Positions 5,229 to 11,949 of a DNA stretch of 11,949 bases are shown piece by piece. The stretch's first letter is position 1. Each line of letters begins with the position of its first letter. Both the position numbers and the translations under genes were made by a program. The stretch is from CAYVAR01 sp964449675 (GTDB taxonomy: Bacteria > Patescibacteriota > Microgenomatia > UBA10105 > UBA927): NCBI GenBank assembly GCA_964449675.1, contig CAYVAR010000032.1, positions 1-11,949 on the forward strand, in the 5' to 3' direction. Under the pieces are notes generated by a model that was not told the DNA's origin, ran no database searches, and worked only from the letters and a program-made list of their open reading frames with translations.

Positions 5229-6698
5229 TTATCGTGTAAGGAGTGTAAGCACACGAGCGGCTTCTTTTCCCTTAAAAAGAACTATATCACCAGACTCAAT
5301 TGTTTTACGAATATGACTCGCGGCATCGACGGCTTGTAAAGTTTTGGTATGTTTACCTTCTGATGCTTTACGGACTCCTCGCTCGAAATCTTCGAAGTAA
5401 TTCTTATTGGTTAAAATAATCTCCTCACATACTCGTGCTGCATGCTCCCCGACCCTCTCATGAGCGCTTTTTGCATATTCTCCTAGCTCAATCATCGGTT
5501 GAAATACAAGAATCTTTTTCCCTTTCGAAAGACGTAGATAGTCTATCGCAGCAATAGCCCCTTCAGGATTATTGTTAAACGTATCATCGATAAATGTCGA
5601 TCCATTTATCCCATTAATCGGTTTCATCATGCGATCAACCGGAGCAACTAAACTAGCTCCTGCCGCTGCATCCTCAAGCGTCATGCCACACGCCGTAGCT
5701 GCCGCAATTGCTGCAGTAACATTTTGCACTTGATGGATACCAAATATCGATGCTTTGACTTCGACTTTTTTATCACCACTATAAAGGTGAAAAGCTATGC
5801 CCGACGCTGACTGACTTTGTTGAAAAATTTGAAACATGTTTGCAGCGTACGGATCTTGATCTTTTTGTTCTCTGGTATATGCCCAGACGGTTTTTTTATC
5901 GTTTTGAGCCCATCGCATCATCTCTTTAATATACATATTGTCTGCATTCAATATCGCAATCTTTTTTCCAGTTAACCCTTCAATGAGTTCATATTTTGCG
6001 TGCATGGTTGATACGATTGATCCAAATAAATCCTGATGCTGTTCATTTATGGCTGTAATAATTCCTATTTGTGGTCGTGTCATGCGAACCATTTGAGCGA
6101 TCTCTCCCTTTTTGTATGCCCCCATTTCAACAACAAATATCTCATGATCAGGACAAAGCTTTGAAAGTACCACCTCGGCAATGCCTATTGCGGAGTTTTT
6201 ACTCGCTTCGGTTTTGAGCACTTGAAATTTTTGGGAAAGAATCGTAACTACATATTCTTTCGTTGACGTCTTTCCGTAACTTCCCGTAATACCAATAACA
6301 AGAAGGTTCGGATGCGCACGGAGTTTTTTTATCGCTACCCCTATAATAATTCTGTGATAAAGCCGTTGCGGAATACTTACCAGGAAAATCAGCACTGCGG
6401 TGACAGGAAAAGTAACTATATCAAGAATTACCAATCGAATCAATGGATGGAAGGGAAGTAAAAGATATACACCTGCAAGAAAAATATAGGAAAGAACAAC
6501 GAGACCAATGGTTTTTGGCGAAATACGAAAACCTCGAAACGGAAGGATATATATGTGCTTTCCTTGATCGGTCTTAAGATGAACAAACATCCGATCAAAT
6601 CGATATTCCTTGATCCACCACAATTGCACGTACGAGAGAACATTTACAATTATACGCATTCCCCAAATCACTCCGATAATAGATACTACGTCCTTCAT
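5229..6698 (-). CDS. murF: Membrane-anchored MurF-like Mur ligase
   Basis: This ATP-dependent ligase is predicted to add D-Ala-D-Ala to the UDP-MurNAc-tripeptide. It has 489 aa against about 450 for E. coli MurF. The central and C-terminal domains are intact: P-loop GITGSYGKTSTKE (136-148, Lys143), KNSAIGIAEVVL (167-178), VVEMGAYKKGEI (189-200), INEQHQDLFGS (217-227), HAKYEL with the conserved ligase Lys235, GIHQVQNVTAAIAAA (320-334) and the MurF-diagnostic FIDDTFNNNPEGAIAAI (369-385). The usual N-terminal UDP-sugar-binding domain is missing. It is replaced by about 130 residues with hydrophobic segments near 5-28, 62-83 and 86-110, which probably tether the enzyme to the membrane. Lipid-linked or otherwise unusual substrates are therefore possible. 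It lies between the hydrolase and aminotransferase genes, with 5 bp to the latter. No Shine-Dalgarno sequence precedes ATG 6698; ATG at codon 14 is an alternative. Confidence 0.85.
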   Translation of the reverse strand: MKDVVSIIGVIWGMRIIVNVLSYVQLWWIKEYRFDRMFVHLKTDQGKHIYILPFRGFRISPKTIGLVVLSYIFLAGVYLLLPFHPLIRLVILDIVTFPVTAVLIFLVSIPQRLYHRIIIGVAIKKLRAHPNLLVIGITGSYGKTSTKEYVVTILSQKFQVLKTEASKNSAIGIAEVVLSKLCPDHEIFVVEMGAYKKGEIAQMVRMTRPQIGIITAINEQHQDLFGSIVSTMHAKYELIEGLTGKKIAILNADNMYIKEMMRWAQNDKKTVWAYTREQKDQDPYAANMFQIFQQSQSASGIAFHLYSGDKKVEVKASIFGIHQVQNVTAAIAAATACGMTLEDAAAGASLVAPVDRMMKPINGINGSTFIDDTFNNNPEGAIAAIDYLRLSKGKKILVFQPMIELGEYAKSAHERVGEHAARVCEEIILTNKNYFEDFERGVRKASEGKHTKTLQAVDAASHIRKTIESGDIVLFKGKEAARVLTLLTR

Positions 6699-6728
6699 AC
6701 GCGGTAACTAAATAAACTATTGTTAATT

Positions 6729-6746
6729 GCGTTGCGGTCGCAACGC
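6729..6746. other. GC-rich perfect hairpin between hydrolase and murF-like genes
   Basis: GCGTTGCG and CGCAACGC form a perfect inverted repeat with a 2-nt centre (realistically a 7-bp stem and 4-nt loop). It lies in the only sizeable gap of the cell-wall cluster (6699-6761). No U-tract follows on the minus strand (AATTAACAA), so it is a poor intrinsic terminator. It could be an mRNA-processing or stability element that separates expression of the upstream mur genes from murF. Confidence 0.5.
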
Positions 6747-6761
6747 CAAATACAATACTTT

Positions 6762-7508
6762 TTAACCGAGTACTTTTCCGTTTGTTTGTAGTTTTGCGAT
6801 AAATTTTTCTATGTATGAAGCGAATATTTCCGGCTGTTTATATGGTGCACCATGATCGGCATCAGCGACCACGACGAGCTGGGATCCCTCAATCACCCTG
6901 TGCATCCGCTCGGCGATAGACAAAGGAACGATGATATCCAGTTCTCCCCAAATAAGAATGGTTGGAATTGATATCGCTTCCATGCTCGTTACAAGATCTT
7001 CCTGAACAATTCGCTTAAACGTCTCTCGCATAGCTCCTTCCGCCCGAAAAAATTCTTTGGCGCCGACAACATAGTAATACCATTTTCTCACATGATCCTG
7101 GAAAAAATTTATGGGTGGAATGCTAAAAATAAATCGCCCGACTTTTGCCAGTACTATAAATAGTAGTAGCTTCCGTTTTGGGATCGGCGTAAATCCTGGT
7201 GTGCCGGAGAGAACCATTGCCGTTATGTTTTTAGGCTTTCGTTCACAATACTTTAATGCTACTCTTCCACCAAATGAATGTCCGATAAGGATAGGCCGAA
7301 CAACACTATGTTTTTTAATGTAGTCATCTAAAAATGAGACGTAGTCACGAAGAAACCAAGGACGAGTGGGTATGTATGCTTTTCCAAATCCAGGGAAATC
7401 TGGCGCGTAGACAGTAAATCTCCGTTTTTCTAGCTCTCTAACCAACGGTTCAAATCGACTCCCAGACAATCCCCATCCGTGAAGAATTACCAGTGGTGGC
7501 CGTTTCAT
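6762..7508 (-). CDS. Alpha/beta-hydrolase fold protein
   Basis: The product is 248 aa and cytoplasmic, with no signal peptide. The full catalytic set is visible: oxyanion-hole HGWG (10-13), nucleophile elbow GHSFGG with Ser78, acid Asp191 in WGELDIIVP and base His219 in DADHG. APDFPGFG (35-42) is the typical strand-4 motif. A cap region with the basic, hydrophobic segment KRKLLLFIVLAKVGRFIFSI (111-130) covers the active site and may favour a lipid-like or membrane-associated substrate. Esterase, lipase, thioesterase or C-C hydrolase activity are all possible, and the family does not allow a choice. Its ATG overlaps the stop of the GlmU-like gene by 4 bp (ATGA), so translation is probably coupled and the two products may act in one process. 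Hydrolase genes of this type are not standard members of mur clusters. Confidence 0.88.
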   Translation of the reverse strand: MKRPPLVILHGWGLSGSRFEPLVRELEKRRFTVYAPDFPGFGKAYIPTRPWFLRDYVSFLDDYIKKHSVVRPILIGHSFGGRVALKYCERKPKNITAMVLSGTPGFTPIPKRKLLLFIVLAKVGRFIFSIPPINFFQDHVRKWYYYVVGAKEFFRAEGAMRETFKRIVQEDLVTSMEAISIPTILIWGELDIIVPLSIAERMHRVIEGSQLVVVADADHGAPYKQPEIFASYIEKFIAKLQTNGKVLG

Positions 7509-8812
7509 GGAAGTTTTTGTCGAAATTCATCTCTCGTATTTTTTCCTATATTTCGCGTATTATCGATAACGGTATATTCGGTTTTTCCTATACAAAATTT
7601 ATTATCAGGTAGATCTTTATCCAATGTCACTCCTGCACCGACAAATGATCCGCTTCCTATTTTTACCCCTGGCATAATGCTTGCATTTACTCCAATCCGG
7701 ACACTCCGTCCAATGACTGCGCCAAGTTTTGTTCTTTGACTGTTTACTTTTTCTCCATTGACGATTGACCAAACTAACCCCTCATCAAGCCGAAGATTCG
7801 CAAGCACTGCGCCTGATCCCATGCCCACATTTGACTCCAGGACGCTATCGCCGATATAGTTACTATGAAACCAGCAGTCGTCTCCTACGTAGCTTCTCGT
7901 AATATCTGTATTGAAACCAGTTACGCAGAAAGCGCCTATGTGACTTTGGCGGATAATATTGTTATTTCCGATAATCGTGTCGCTGCCTATATACGCCGGA
8001 CCAACGATTTTTGTATTCTCAAAAATTTTAACACCGTCAGATATATATACTGGCCCATCAATTGTTACATGAGATTTAATTTCAACATTTTTTCCTTGAT
8101 AGGATTTTATCCTTTTAAATAATTGATCCATCACGTCGAGCACATGCCATGGGTACTTAAGCGGTGCCCACACACCTTCATACGTAAGGTAATGAAACTG
8201 TTCGTTTTTAAGAAGTTCATCTAACGCTAGTTCATAGACATCATCTCTATCACTACGAACTTTTGCAAGCAATTCAAAAAAATTCTTGGGTTTACGAAAA
8301 TAATGGAAAACCAAATTAATAAGATCACTCGGCTTGTTCTCAGCCCCAGGCTTTTCAACTATTCTGACAACTCGTTTACCTTCTAAACTCAAATATCCTC
8401 CGTCAAAATACTCTGAGACTCGTTTTCCTGTTATAAACGACGTTTCGTCCTTAATGGCGTTTGCCAATTGTTCATAGAGTGAGGGCTCGACGACGTCTTC
8501 AGCGTTCATAACCAACATTGATGATTGTCCAATATGTTCCTCAACACGCAAAAGTGCATCTCCCATGCCCTTTGCTTCCTGCTGGATAACGGTTTGCAAT
8601 GTTAGTCCAGGAATCGCAAGATCCATATATGTTTGAACATCCTCAGGGTGAATGACTAAAATAATTTGTGTAAATCCTGCCAATTTGAGTAGTTCTAGGT
8701 TGTAAACAACAAGTGGTTTTCCAAAAAATGGTACGAGAGGCTTATTCCATGTCAGCGGCCAGAAACGCCTGCCTCTCCCTCCTGCTAAAACAACGACATA
8801 TACGGTATTCAT
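7505..8812 (-). CDS. GlmU-like bifunctional sugar-phosphate nucleotidyltransferase / acyltransferase
   Basis: The product is 435 aa. Residues 1-235 are a nucleotidyltransferase domain: the NTP-binding LAGGRGRRFWPLTWNKPL (9-26), EAKGMGDALL (79-88), MNAEDVV (102-108, metal-binding Asp106) and VEKPG (152-156). From about 245 to 405 a left-handed beta-helix of hexapeptide repeats follows (VTIDGPVYISDGVKIF and so on). HSNY (His316, Tyr319), GAVLANLRLDE (Asn339) and QRTKLGAVIG (Lys362) correspond to the acetyltransferase residues of archaeal-type GlmU-like proteins such as ST0452. It may therefore make UDP-GlcNAc from glucosamine-1-phosphate via acetylation and uridylylation. This suits its position directly after murA, which consumes UDP-GlcNAc. 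Glucose-1-phosphate thymidylyl- or uridylyltransferase activity is the alternative. It starts 2 bp after the murA stop, without a Shine-Dalgarno sequence, and overlaps the hydrolase by 4 bp. Confidence 0.88.
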   Translation of the reverse strand: MNTVYVVVLAGGRGRRFWPLTWNKPLVPFFGKPLVVYNLELLKLAGFTQIILVIHPEDVQTYMDLAIPGLTLQTVIQQEAKGMGDALLRVEEHIGQSSMLVMNAEDVVEPSLYEQLANAIKDETSFITGKRVSEYFDGGYLSLEGKRVVRIVEKPGAENKPSDLINLVFHYFRKPKNFFELLAKVRSDRDDVYELALDELLKNEQFHYLTYEGVWAPLKYPWHVLDVMDQLFKRIKSYQGKNVEIKSHVTIDGPVYISDGVKIFENTKIVGPAYIGSDTIIGNNNIIRQSHIGAFCVTGFNTDITRSYVGDDCWFHSNYIGDSVLESNVGMGSGAVLANLRLDEGLVWSIVNGEKVNSQRTKLGAVIGRSVRIGVNASIMPGVKIGSGSFVGAGVTLDKDLPDNKFCIGKTEYTVIDNTRNIGKNTRDEFRQKLP

Positions 8813-8814
8813 AG

Positions 8815-10143
8815 TTATTCTGAAATGCGCTTGATTCGAGCGCCAAGTTCTTGCAGTCTCTCTTCTATTTTCTCATATCCGCGATCTATTTGTTCAATAC
8901 CATGAATATAGCTTTCTCCTGACGCGGCGAGCGCGGCTAAAACAAGCGTAGCCCCAGCGCGTAGGTCGTCCATTACCAAAATTGCATTATGCAGTTTCGT
9001 TGGACCTTTAATACGGACTGCTTGATGATATCCTTGTATTCGATCCTTAAAGTTAAAATTATAAAACTCTTCTGGATTTGTTACTTTTGGGTCAAAATAT
9101 TCTATCGCTGCTCCCATTTTTTTGAGTTCCTGAACATATGAGAATCGACTCTCAAAAACCGTCTCATGAATTGTCGATACTCCAGGAACCTGAGTCATAA
9201 ACACCGCCCATGGTGCTTGCCAATCCGTCATAAATCCGGGGAATGCTCCGGTTGCGATATCTGTCGCATGAAGTTTCTTACTACGGGCATACGTAGTGGT
9301 GCGATCATCTACTTTTTCATATACCCCACCGGCCTTTTGAAATGTATCTAAAAATACACCCAATACGTTTCTTTGGGATTTTTGAACGGTAATTACTCCA
9401 TTGGTTATGGCTGCCGCAATGGCAAAGGTGACTTCTTCATTTCGATCCGGCATGATGCTATACTCGGTACCGCCAAGCCGGAAAACTCCTTCAATTGTGA
9501 TCTCTCGAATACCACTACGCTTTATGTTTGCCCCCATTTGGACAAGACAAGCAATAAGATCATCTACTTCCACTTCTTCTGCTGCGTTTTTGAGGATCGT
9601 TCGTCCCTTTGCAAGCACTGCTGCTAAAATAAGCGTTTCTGTCCCCGTATGGGTGTTTTTGGCAAACGTATATGATATTCCGTGTAAACCATCTGTTTTT
9701 GCATAAAAGTACCCATCGGATGATCTGTAATCAATAGAAGCTCCCATCTGCCGAAGTCCTTCTATATGCCGATCAATTGGCCGCGCGCCTATACGACACC
9801 CACCGGGATTGGGAATGACTGCTTGTCCATACCGAGTAAGTAAAGGTCCAAGCACCATAGACGAAGTACGAAGCCTTGCGCCAATTTCCAGTGGCACGTG
9901 ATATTTTTTTATCCTTCCGTTTTGAACGTGCAGCGCCTCCCCCCGCCATGAAACAGAAACACCAAGGTGCTTGAGAAGTTCAAGTACGACGCTGACATCA
10001 CTTATTTGTGGGACGTTTCGTAAAATGAGCTCCTCATCGGTAAGAAGCGAGGCAAGACATACTTTAATTGCCACGTTCTTTGCCCCTCCCAAGGTAACGT
10101 GTCCTTGTAATTTTTTCCCTCCAGATATAACGAATGCATCCAT
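8815..10143 (-). CDS. murA: UDP-N-acetylglucosamine 1-carboxyvinyltransferase (MurA)
   Basis: MurA transfers enolpyruvate from PEP to UDP-GlcNAc, the first committed cytoplasmic step of peptidoglycan synthesis. The product is 442 aa against 419 in E. coli. Key residues are present: Lys22-Asn23 in GGAKNVA, Arg91 in GARLRTS, the fosfomycin-target loop PNPGGCRIGARPIDRH with Cys116, and catalytic Asp307 in PGFMTDWQAP. HETVFESRF (326-334), LRAGATLVLAAL (394-405) and IEQIDRGYEKIEERL (416-430) follow. Cys rather than Asp in the loop predicts fosfomycin sensitivity of the enzyme. The extra length is mainly an insertion at about 351-374 (from DPKVTNPEEF to GYHQ) before the RIKGP strand. The ATG shares one base with the murB stop (TAATG), so translation is probably coupled. 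Confidence 0.96.
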   Translation of the reverse strand: MDAFVISGGKKLQGHVTLGGAKNVAIKVCLASLLTDEELILRNVPQISDVSVVLELLKHLGVSVSWRGEALHVQNGRIKKYHVPLEIGARLRTSSMVLGPLLTRYGQAVIPNPGGCRIGARPIDRHIEGLRQMGASIDYRSSDGYFYAKTDGLHGISYTFAKNTHTGTETLILAAVLAKGRTILKNAAEEVEVDDLIACLVQMGANIKRSGIREITIEGVFRLGGTEYSIMPDRNEEVTFAIAAAITNGVITVQKSQRNVLGVFLDTFQKAGGVYEKVDDRTTTYARSKKLHATDIATGAFPGFMTDWQAPWAVFMTQVPGVSTIHETVFESRFSYVQELKKMGAAIEYFDPKVTNPEEFYNFNFKDRIQGYHQAVRIKGPTKLHNAILVMDDLRAGATLVLAALAASGESYIHGIEQIDRGYEKIEERLQELGARIKRISE

Positions 10144-11123
10144 TAGAATTCTCCGACGTAAACGATTTCTTCTTCTAGTATAACGCCAAATTGATTTTTA
10201 ACCCTCTCTTGTGCTTTTTTTATAAGCGCTACCACATCTTTTGCCATTGCCTTCCCTTTATTGATAATAAAGTTCGCATGAACCGGCGATATCATCGCGT
10301 CCCCTACAGATTCTCCTTTAAGCCCCGCATGGTCAACCAAAAATCCTGCGCTTGTCGTGTGACTGGGTGTTGGGATTGAGAAAGCGGCGGATTGAGAAAT
10401 ATTTCGAAATGTACATCCTGACGAAAATACTCCCTGTGGCTGACTTTCCCGTCTATAGGAAATACTAGCATTCGCCCTGTCCCAAAGCGATTCTTTGTCT
10501 TTATGGGTAAGGCTAAAAGTTACTTTTATCACGATGTCTTGCGACTTTTGTAGGATACTTGTGTCATAACCAAACTGAAAATACGATTTAGGTACGACCT
10601 TGGTTTTTCCATCATTTCCCACTATTATTGCTTGATATACACTGTCTCCAACATACCTGTTTGGATGGGTCCATTTTGAATTCATGTACATGGCGCCCCC
10701 AACTGTCCCGGGAAGTCCTAGTTGCATTTCAAGACCACTAAGTCCCTCTTCGATGGTAAAGCGAACGAGCTTATTTATCGTAACTCCTGAATCAACCTCC
10801 ACAAATACGTTTCCTCGTGATTGTCCTGCCACTATGCTCCCTTTGGCTCCGGCTATGGTAATCGTACTCGTCATATTTTTTACCACAAGTCCGCGAATTC
10901 CTTTATCACCCACTAAAATATTTGATCCTCCGCCAAAAATAAAAAGTGGTACAGAAAGTCGTCTCGCTTCTATAATAATTTGCATAAGTTCATCGGCAGA
11001 TTTTGCCACGATAAATACATCTGCTGGTCCGCCTATTTTAAATGTCGTGTGTCGCGCCATCGGTTCGAGTTTCCGCGATCGATCAGGAAATAATGCTTGT
11101 AGCCGTCTATAGAGTTCATCCAT
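10143..11123 (-). CDS. murB: UDP-N-acetylenolpyruvoylglucosamine reductase (MurB)
   Basis: This FAD flavoenzyme reduces the MurA product to UDP-MurNAc with NADPH. With the ATG start it has 326 aa. It shows HTTFKIGGPAD (25-35), the FAD motif FGGGSNILVGD (63-73), GLSGLEMQLGLPGTVGGAMYMN (127-148), SSGCTFRN (234-241), AGFLVDHAGLKG (259-270), HANFIIN (282-288) and C-terminal LEEEIVYVG with the conserved second-half Glu319. Two active-site positions differ from E. coli MurB: the catalytic Ser229 position is Cys237 (GCTF for GSFF), and the Arg159 position is Asp187 (FGYDTS for FGYRDS). The ATG at 11123 is preferred over a TTG at 11147 because GGAG lies 9 nt upstream. Its start is 4 bp after the murC stop, and its stop overlaps the murA ATG. 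Confidence 0.95.
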   Translation of the reverse strand: MDELYRRLQALFPDRSRKLEPMARHTTFKIGGPADVFIVAKSADELMQIIIEARRLSVPLFIFGGGSNILVGDKGIRGLVVKNMTSTITIAGAKGSIVAGQSRGNVFVEVDSGVTINKLVRFTIEEGLSGLEMQLGLPGTVGGAMYMNSKWTHPNRYVGDSVYQAIIVGNDGKTKVVPKSYFQFGYDTSILQKSQDIVIKVTFSLTHKDKESLWDRANASISYRRESQPQGVFSSGCTFRNISQSAAFSIPTPSHTTSAGFLVDHAGLKGESVGDAMISPVHANFIINKGKAMAKDVVALIKKAQERVKNQFGVILEEEIVYVGEF

Positions 11124-11127
11124 GTAT

Positions 11128-11949
11128 TTATGCTCCGAGAGCGTCAATAACGTCTTTTTCCCAACTATAAATATCTCCAGCGCCCATAAAAATCACAATA
11201 TCGTTTGGACGCACTTCTTTTTTCAAATATGAAATAACTTCAATTGCACCTTTGGCATAAAAAGTAGTAGTTTTATCTTTATTTATTTCATCAACTAATA
11301 CTTGTGAGGTTACCTCCATCGTATCAGACTCTCGGGCTGAGGCGTATATATCACTCACAAGCACCCTGTCTGCTCCATAAAAAGATCTACCAAATTCTTT
11401 AAGCAATGCTTTTGTTCTTGAATACGTATGCGGCTGAAACACTGCAATTATTCTTCTTTTAGGATACCAGAGTCTCGCACCGGAAAGAGTTGCTTCAATT
11501 TCTTTTGGATGATGGGCATAGTCATCATAATAAAGAATTCCTCTCTTTTCTCCTAACTTCTCAAACCGTCGCTTCGTACCGGTAAATCCGAGTAGACCTG
11601 TCTCAATTTTTTCCCATGATAGTCCCAGCGTGTGACAGGCAATGGCGGCAGCTGCCCCGTTAAGCGCGTTGTGTTTGCCGGTAACTCTAAGGCTAAATGA
11701 GGCGATCTTCTTTCCTTTCTGCTTCAGGCTATAGAAGGTTCGCATACTTCTATACGATATGTCCACAATTTGGTAGTCTGCTTGGGATGAAAAACCATAG
11801 GAAACGACCGCACCAGTACGACGAAGCACGTCACATGCCCGCTCGTCAGCGTTGACGATCGTTGTTTTAATATCCACGAGATTTCGTTGCAATCGGACGA
11901 ACGCCTCTTTTACATCGGCAAGGGACGCATATACGTCCGGGTGATCAAA
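11128..11949 (-). CDS. murC: UDP-N-acetylmuramate--L-alanine ligase (MurC), C-terminal part
   Basis: MurC uses ATP to attach the first stem-peptide residue, normally L-Ala, to UDP-MurNAc. The 273 visible codons are open to the right edge, so the N-terminal Rossmann domain and the P-loop lie outside the window. The visible part starts in the central domain with DHPDVYASL and VDIKTTIVNADE. It contains GKHNALNGAAAAIA (91-104 of this fragment), the MurC-specific YYDDYAHHPKEIEATL (140-155), AVFQPHTYSRTKALLKEF (169-186), ADRVLVSDIYASARE (193-207) and the terminal IVIFMGAGDIY (251-261). DDYAHHP and FQPHTYSRT distinguish MurC from MurD, MurE and Mpl-like ligases. It is the most upstream gene of the visible cluster. 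A TTG codon at 11892 is internal and is not a start. Confidence 0.95.
   Translation of the reverse strand, partial: FDHPDVYASLADVKEAFVRLQRNLVDIKTTIVNADERACDVLRRTGAVVSYGFSSQADYQIVDISYRSMRTFYSLKQKGKKIASFSLRVTGKHNALNGAAAAIACHTLGLSWEKIETGLLGFTGTKRRFEKLGEKRGILYYDDYAHHPKEIEATLSGARLWYPKRRIIAVFQPHTYSRTKALLKEFGRSFYGADRVLVSDIYASARESDTMEVTSQVLVDEINKDKTTTFYAKGAIEVISYLKKEVRPNDIVIFMGAGDIYSWEKDVIDALGA
11133..11136 (-). promoter_or_regulatory. Shine-Dalgarno GGAG deciding the murB start
   Basis: GGAG on the minus strand lies 9 nt before the ATG at 11123, within the last codons of murC. It supports that ATG over the TTG at 11147. Confidence 0.5.

Noticed and set aside
5224..5235. Internal promoter (GATAAT) before the aminotransferase
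   Set aside because: It lies only 4 nt before the ATG, has no -35 and sits within an operon, so it could be chance AT-rich sequence; it is noted in the gene entry only.
10684..11112. 142-codon plus-strand frame inside murB
   Set aside because: It is antisense to FAD-binding motifs of murB; the Ser/Pro/Thr-rich product is typical of an antisense shadow.

Overview
The window looks like chromosomal DNA from a small-genome bacterium with tightly packed genes. I infer a member of the Candidate Phyla Radiation, most likely the Microgenomates side. The basis is the combination of a Mur ligase whose N-terminus is replaced by membrane helices, a MurA with an extra loop, an archaeal-type GlmU-like protein, a FemAB-family transferase, 1-4 bp gene overlaps and several starts without a Shine-Dalgarno sequence. 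The placement comes from recognition, not from a search. UGA is a stop here, since TGA ends two genes and none is read through.

Right two thirds (about 4.0-11.9 kb, all minus strand, transcribed right to left): a cell-envelope precursor cluster in the order murC (C-terminal part only, running off the right edge), murB, murA, a bifunctional GlmU-like nucleotidyltransferase/acyltransferase, an alpha/beta hydrolase, a membrane-anchored murF-like ligase, a DegT/DnrJ-family PLP aminotransferase and a glyoxalase II-like metallo-hydrolase. Most junctions overlap or are separated by a few bases, so the block is probably one or two operons. The logic is coherent: the GlmU-like protein would supply UDP-GlcNAc, MurA and MurB turn it into UDP-MurNAc, and MurC and the MurF-like enzyme build the stem peptide. 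A 71-codon unknown gene follows the metallo-hydrolase.

Middle (1.9-3.2 kb): the only plus-strand gene, a cytoplasmic family 1 glycoside hydrolase. It is divergent from a small four-helix membrane protein of the YvlD/'phage holin 4_2' family, with a 63-bp spacer holding a -10 box for each direction. Both -10 boxes lie so close to their start codons that the mRNAs are probably leaderless or nearly so.

Left (1-1.5 kb, minus strand): a FemAB-family aminoacyltransferase, preceded by a 30-bp near-perfect palindrome and another start-proximal -10-like box, then a DgkA-family lipid kinase cut by the left edge. Both fit the envelope theme (peptide cross-bridge and undecaprenol recycling).

No tRNA, rRNA, CRISPR array, insertion sequence or gene-free stretch longer than 300 bp was seen. 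The points most worth a second look are two substitutions at MurB active-site positions, a 14-bp direct repeat translated inside the aminotransferase, the membrane-anchored MurF, the leaderless divergent promoter region, the palindrome before femAB and the unknown 71-aa gene.
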